Source of the DNA: Macrophomina tecta
Lineage: Eukaryota; Ascomycota; Dothideomycetes; Botryosphaeriales; Botryosphaeriaceae
Direction: 5' to 3'
DNA length: 64,000 nt
NCBI GenBank assembly: GCA_024180945.1
Contig: JAKSGN010000037.1
Location: 439,501 to 503,500 of the forward strand
Shown here: positions 58,991-64,000 of the stretch, piece by piece
Numbering within the stretch: position 1 is the stretch's first letter
Layout: every line of letters begins with the position of its first letter
The notes under the pieces: model-generated
Databases searched by the model: none
The model's input: only the letters and a program-made list of their open reading frames with translations
What the model was told of the DNA's origin: nothing
Translations under genes and position numbers: made by a program

Positions 58991-60661
58991 GCTCATCTTA
59001 GGGCACGTTCGTTCGAGGAGTGCGGGCACATAGACTGGAGTTCCTAGCGACGGTGCACTTGAGATTAGGGATTTGGTCAAATGGAGCTTTCGAAGATTTG
59101 ACCAAATCTTGCGTCACATGCTTTCCAGTGATACTCGACCCTGTCGGTGGGTGGAAGTTGTATGTGCATGGCCTTTGTCCGTGTGTAGAAGCTGCTGACT
59201 TGGACTTCCGTGCTGTTCTCCTGGGCCTATCAAGCCCCGTAGTCATCAAAGGGGATAGGGAAAAGTGGGCACGAGGCATTGCGCATGTTTTATTTCGGTT
59301 TTTATTTTTGTTTTTTTCTTTTTTTTTTTAACAGAATTATATAAGGGGTCTCCGTATTACTGCCACTTCGAAATCTCCAGTCGTTTCCTCGCAGTTTTAC
59401 CTCTTAAGCAGGATAGGCAGCCATACTGAGAGCGAAGACTGACGTACCAGCCGCTTACCTACATGGTGACTCATTCCAGATATCTAAAAACATAGGAAAC
59501 AAGCGCAGTGGCATTTGCGGCAAGAAGAGACTTCAGGTTGAAGAATGGGTGCCGCCTCCGATTTTCCTGCGCTTCTCGGGAGTATATAAGGGTGTTTATG
59601 GAAGTGGAAGCTATCCTTGTGGTTATGGTGGAGGCTACCGTGGTGACTCTACTGGAGACCGCGGAGGCTCTAGTGGGGCCACGCGAAGGGTGCGTTTTGG
59701 TAAGCGCAGGTTTCAGTAATATATTAGGGGCCCGAGCTTTCTCATCAGCAGCTACAGCACTGATTTATACAGATCAAGCTTTATTGGGACTTTTCTGTGA
59801 GCCAAACATTGTCGTAGCAGTAGTTTAGCACGCTGCGCCTGATAAGCGGAGAAGTAAGCCACTGAGCTTTGTATAAGGTAAGACATGCGCCAATGGAGTT
59901 GACGCAAGCGTCGAATGGAGATACCCGATTGACAAGATTATATTTGCATTCGGATGATTGCCGAAATCGTGCATTGATTGTCTATGTCATGGTTGTCTTA
60001 TAGTAGGAGTAGCTCTGAGCGACAAACGACTCATGCGGCAGGAGTTATATTGCCTACTTCATGCACCTTCCTTTTAATGAACTGTCCCTTCTCCGAAAAT
60101 ATGTGTTAGTCGTTCCCGTGTCTGCTGATTTGCTTTGTTCGCTATGTGTCTGTAGCCTCGAGAGTGAAAAGATCCGTGGTCTTCAAGCCGCCTATATCTT
60201 GGTTATGCGCTTGTAAGATTGTGACTCGATAAAACAGTTTGACCACATTCTCGATTCCGCGTATGCGATTATGGTGCATTATGAGAGCTTTCTTGAATGC
60301 AAATGTTGGCGCACTCCGGTGACAGTCTGCCGACCTTCTGCGTACACTTGACGGGCCCTCTGAGAAAGAACTTCAGAACGCGCTCGCAGCAGACGTACCA
60401 AGTCCTTCGATGCTGTGGTCTCTCGAGCCTGTCCCTACAGCTCTCACAACTCCTAAACCACGCGGCAAGCTCACTCGCGTAGCGCGGTGATACTTAAACG
60501 GCTACCATACGCCATTGCACCGTCGACCAAACCACAATGTTCACTGAAAACAACACCGCTCTAGCAGCCTGAGCGCGCATTTGAACGCAGAAAGCTACGG
60601 AAAACCTTGCGAGCAGGGTCTTACTGGAAACAGTAACTTCTACAAAGTAAAATCAGTCAAA
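58991..60661. other. Gene-poor interval downstream of the permease
   Basis: About 1.67 kb without a supported gene. It contains a Met-less frame at 59417-59719 with a Gly/Tyr-rich end, discussed among the findings, and AT-rich DNA. The rest shows nothing recognisable. Confidence 0.45.
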
Positions 60662-60913
60662 ATGGGCAGTGCGTGCGGCAAACCACGTAAACAACCCCAA
60701 CGAAAGCCTGAGCCCAAGTCCGAGTCTGGGTCAAAGAGGCACCGCAACCACCGCAACGACCGCTCTCGCCATGATCCCGACTCTTCCGACGATGACAGCT
60801 CCGACTCCTACGACGGAGGCCCGCCTTACTGGGGCTTGCCACCTCCGCCTCCATGGGGGTACGGTGAGCCACCTCCGTGGATGCCGGGGCCGCATCCTCC
60901 TTGGACGTGGTGA
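60662..60913 (+). CDS. Small acylation-motif protein, Ser/Asp- and Pro-rich (83 residues)
   Basis: Unrecognised family. The single-exon frame begins MGSACGKPRKQPQRKP: Gly at position 2 with Ser at 3, Cys at 5 and a following basic cluster is the pattern of N-myristoylated, palmitoylated peripheral membrane proteins. The middle is basic then acidic (KRHRNHRNDRSRHD, then DSSDDDSSDSYD). The C-terminus is a run of Pro, Gly, Tyr and Trp (PPPPPWGYGEPPPWMPG) ending in WTW. The ATG lies in a good AAAATGG context and the chosen start is the one that gives the acylation motif; an in-frame ATG at 60581 would bury it. Real expression is unproven. Role unknown; membrane-attached adaptor is inference. Confidence 0.5.
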   Translation: MGSACGKPRKQPQRKPEPKSESGSKRHRNHRNDRSRHDPDSSDDDSSDSYDGGPPYWGLPPPPPWGYGEPPPWMPGPHPPWTW

Positions 60914-61747
60914 GAAAGGCCTTATTTTGCGGCTATTTCTAGGTTTAGTCGTGAGCCGTCTAATTTGTCCGCCTGAAATATGCTGTTGCGGCTTGGTAGT
61001 GCGGTATTTGGTCTGGAGCATTGGTGGGGTGCGAGCCCGAAAGGAAGTGGATCCCAGTCGGTATGATGATTATATTGTTGAGGTTGTGCCTCATTGCTAG
61101 CTACTTGCCTTGAACAGTCTGGCAGCGTGAACTTCCCGATTGGTATCGGGGTTGTCACCTGACAAACAAGTGGTTGGGAGCGTTTGGTGGTTGGATTCTG
61201 GTACAGTATGATAGCACTGTATCCACCTCAATAGAAAGTCATTACGCCAAATACCTCGGCTTCTTCAACACTGAGGGTTCAGTAGAGCACAGGATGATGG
61301 GAGACATGTGGGATATATATGCTGTGTTACATCCGGAGGTGAAACATTTATCTGGATGGAAGCGATTCGAGCACTTGAGTGCATTGAACTTCCACATCCA
61401 ACCAATGTCTCAACTCCGGGTGCCTACGTACTGTACCTCACGTGCATTTCTGCACTTTGGGTGCATTTCCGTAGTGCCCTCGTTCACTGCAGCAGTCATG
61501 AAGCTCAGGAGCTTGATGCGAATCCAGTATCATCCCTTATGTGCCTATGGACATCCTCATTAAACAATGGGGCTCCCGAACAGCAGCGTCGAGCGGTGCA
61601 TCCTGGAAGTTGCCAAACAATGCACACTCAGCGGATATTGCAACAGTCCATTAACAAATCAGCGCGCCATCGTGGCATTTAAGACCTCCGGCACTCCCTC
61701 CCAGAAGCCAAGCAAACCACCGAACCACACTGGCACAACCGCCCATA
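60914..61747. other. Intergenic region between the two small ORFs
   Basis: No gene is supported. Open frames at 61174-61563 and 61308-61682 overlap in different frames and lack domains. Confidence 0.5.
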
Positions 61748-62089
61748 ATGTCAAGCTCCAACGCAAAGCCGCAGCAGTCCGACAACCCGAACACCCCGGG
61801 CACTGCTGGGAAAGGCGCAAACGACGGCGTCAAGTACGCCAACGTGGCGTACAAGCGTAACGGCATCAACTACCACGAGCGTTGGGCTTACCGTGAGGAC
61901 CAGAGTGGCTGGCGGTTCTGGACACCCGAGAGCACGCTGGCGACAGGCCCGTCGAAGGAGGAGGAGGTTGCTGGAGAATTCCGCCAGGAGAAGACGCGCC
62001 GGGACTTCTACCAGTACGATCCGCAGACCGGTGAGTTCAACAAGAAGACCGATGATTGGAGGGACTACATCAAGTGGCCTGAGAATTAG
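61748..62089 (+). CDS. Small hydrophilic protein, 113 residues, unrecognised
   Basis: An uninterrupted frame from a good ATG to TAG. The N-terminal third is polar and disordered (Ser, Asn, Pro, Gly). The rest is charged and rich in aromatic residues: NYHERWAYREDQSGWRFWTP, then EFRQEKTRRDFYQYDPQTG and a C-terminus DDWRDYIKWPEN. There is no signal peptide, membrane segment or known domain. The composition, with many Trp and Tyr in a charged background, looks selected rather than random, so I judge it probably genuine. It sits between the other small ORF and CDC34; nothing in the context suggests a role. Confidence 0.55.
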   Translation: MSSSNAKPQQSDNPNTPGTAGKGANDGVKYANVAYKRNGINYHERWAYREDQSGWRFWTPESTLATGPSKEEEVAGEFRQEKTRRDFYQYDPQTGEFNKKTDDWRDYIKWPEN

Positions 62090-63116
62090 ACTGGCTGGCC
62101 CCCGGTCGCACTTCTTTCAAAGGTGCTCTTAAGGAGGCATTGCGGTAGGGTGAGGGGTTCTTCCTCTCTAACTTTCTGCTGCTTTCTCCTAATTAGGGAA
62201 GGGGAGAGGTAAGGGCTGAAAAGAGGACAGACTTTGAAAAGGAAAGACGGAGCTAGGTAGGTCGCCCGAATATTCGCTAAAAAATAAAAAATAAAAAAAA
62301 GGGTAAGTTGGGTTAGATAGAGTGCGGGCGTCAGCTAGGCTTCTGCAAATACAAAGAGTCACTCAAAGTAAGATGGACAATGTGATCATCAACAAACAAA
62401 TCCGAGCGTGGCCGAATTGAGCCCGGGAGATAAGGCAGGTATTGAAATGGCGGCCGTACGGACTGATGAGAGAGCGGACGCGGTCCTGAGAGGATTCGTG
62501 AGGGTGGAGATTTGGCAGCTGGAATGCGGACGCGCAGGGCGGAGGCGGTGTAAGCGAGAGGGCTGAAAAGGCGCGTCGGCGGCAGGACTCGGACTCAGCA
62601 CTCATCAACACCACCCCGAGGCGGACCCTTGCGGAGTTCTTGCCGCATCGCATCATCATCATGCGTCTTTGCCGCCTGCACAGCATCCGAGGCTGCTTCT
62701 CTAGCGCGGCCAGGGCCCGCAGCGGATGAGGCCCGGGCGGCTGCGGGCGCACAGCTGGGCCCGACGATGGTGCTGGAAGGCCTCGGACGGCGCGAAAAGG
62801 CTCTGCGCCCGTCGCGCTCCCAGAGGCCGTGGCGGTCGGGCGCGGTCGGGGGATAATGAAGAGCTCGCAGGCTCGCAGATCCGCCCGCGCGCAGGCTAGC
62901 CGGCTTCGGACCGCTGTTGCCGTCAGCCTTATGCGCCTCGACCTCCTCGCCGCCGCCGCCTGACGATTGCGGAACAGCACCGTACCTTGCTGGGTCACGC
63001 CCGCCGGTCACCACCCAGCCCTCGACTACTTCTTCCCCTGCGCCCTCCTGTCCTCCCTCGCTCAGCCCCCCCCGCCGCCTCCCCTCACCACGCCCACCCG
63101 CCCGCTGTCCTTCGCC
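62090..63116. promoter_or_regulatory. Region upstream of CDC34
   Basis: About 1 kb holding no supported gene. Minus-strand frames at 62363-63014 are GC-driven and lack domains. The CDC34 leader, which is C-rich just before the start codon, lies at the right end. Confidence 0.45.
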
Positions 63117-64000
63117 ATGGCCGAGCGCGTGTTGATGAACGAGTACAAGGCCCTCTCCCAGGAGTCATGGACCAACATCGAGGTAAGGAGCCCTTGTCGC
63201 TGCCCTCACCCCGAGTGCTCGCCGCCGTGCCTGGCGCCCGCCTGTCGCCCCCCCGCCCGCCATGGGTCTGCTCCTCCGCCTCACTCGGCCGACCGCCCTC
63301 TGCCCGCCTGCATGCTGACCGGCCCCTTTCGCAGCTCGTCAATGAGAACATCTTCGAATGGGATGTCGCGCTGATCGTCCTCAACCCCGACTCCATCTAC
63401 TACGGCGGCTACTTCAAGGCCAAGATGACTTTCCCCAAGAACTACCCCTTCAGCCCTCCAGGTCAGCCCCTTCGCGCCCCTCGCTCACCCCCCGCCAGCT
63501 CCGGACTGACGGAACCAGACTTCAAGTTCATGCGTCCGCTCTGGCACCCGAACGTGTACCCTGATGGCCGTCTGTGCATCTCCATCCTGCACCCCCCGGG
63601 CGAGGACGAGATGTCGGGCGAGCTTGCGTCGGAACGCTGGTCGCCCGCTCAACGCGTCGAGTCCGTCCTCCTCTCCATCCTGTCGCTCCTCGACGATGCC
63701 GAGCCCTCTTCTCCCGCCAACGTCGACGCCGGTGTTATGTTGCGCAAGGATCCCGCCAAGTACAAGGAGCTGGTCAAGCGGGATCTGGACATTAGCAAGC
63801 AGGACATCCCCGATGATTACGTCATGCCCACCCACGAGGATGCCTTCAAGACGAAGAAGAACGACGACATCTACATGGAGTGGGAAGACAGCGACGCCGA
63901 CTCGGATTTTGGCGCCTCCGACTCCGACATGGGCGACTTTGACGGCGAGGATTTCGATGAGGATGATGAAGACATGGATGAGGACGAGTCTGCAAGCGAC
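63117..64000 (+). CDS. CDC34: Ubiquitin-conjugating enzyme E2 Cdc34 (partial, runs off the right edge)
   Basis: E2 that works with SCF ubiquitin ligases to build Lys48 chains on cell-cycle regulators such as CDK inhibitors. Exons seen: 63117-63182, 63335-63461 and 63519 onward to the window end, about 225 residues with no stop yet. The UBC fold starts MAERVLMNEYKALSQESW. The catalytic Cys is in HPNVYPDGRLCISILH (about residue 88). It is followed by the acidic-loop insertion typical of the Cdc34/Ube2R/Ube2G class (PPGEDEMSGELASERWSP), then VESVLLSILSLLDD and SSPANVDAGVMLRKD. After the core, SKQDIPDDYVMPT leads into a very acidic tail, as in yeast Cdc34. All residues needed for activity in the visible part are intact. 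Confidence 0.93.

Noticed and set aside
60581..60661. Upstream in-frame ATG for the small acylation-motif protein
   Set aside because: It would bury the MGSACGK start and adds an unremarkable 27 codons. It is kept only as an alternative.

Overview
The window is nuclear DNA of a filamentous ascomycete (Pezizomycotina). The genes are eukaryotic and intron-poor, with short GT-AG introns (mostly 48-140 bp), GC-rich coding sequence, ACCATGG-like start contexts and typical fungal families (Cwc2, Cut12, Ste3/PreA receptor, BBE-type FAD oxidase, YLAT-type methionine permease). A dothideomycete is my guess from overall style; that is inference. I spliced the models by eye from reading frame, GT/AG sites and family alignment, so exon edges are predictions.

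Layout, left to right: SDR oxidoreductase (-), VPS45 (+), dienelactone-hydrolase-like protein (+), ABCB-type multidrug transporter (-), CWC2 splicing factor (+), CTR9 of the PAF1 complex (+), a large Pro/Thr-rich protein with a PAN/apple-like module (+), a defective Tc1/mariner DD34E transposon (-), lipid-droplet-associated hydrolase (+), DCP1 (-), OCRL/INPP5-type inositol polyphosphate 5-phosphatase (+), secreted BBE-like FAD oxidase (+), Ste3/PreA pheromone receptor (-), an unrecognised membrane protein (+), an Atg22-like transporter (-), GCN2 eIF2-alpha kinase (-), CUT12 spindle-pole-body protein (+), methionine-type amino-acid permease (+), two small orphan ORFs (+), and the 5' part of the ubiquitin-conjugating enzyme CDC34, which runs off the right edge.

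Most genes are ordinary housekeeping functions: endosomal trafficking (VPS45, OCRL-like), mRNA metabolism (CWC2, CTR9, DCP1), nutrient and stress response (GCN2, Atg22-like, permease) and cell cycle (CUT12, CDC34). There is no operon or obvious secondary-metabolite cluster. Several pairs are divergent with compact shared promoters (DCP1/5-phosphatase, GCN2/CUT12). Accessory character is concentrated at about 19.9-27 kb: the PAN-like protein with its repetitive stalk, the transposon, and microsatellite-rich leader DNA.

The best leads are the transposon, whose two visible defects both fit a repeat-induced-point-mutation context; the modular PAN-like protein; an 83-residue protein with a myristoylation/palmitoylation-type N-terminus; an unexpected C-terminal block on DCP1; and three stop-free introns of length 3n that can be mistaken for coding sequence. 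I did not find a convincing new multi-gene system.
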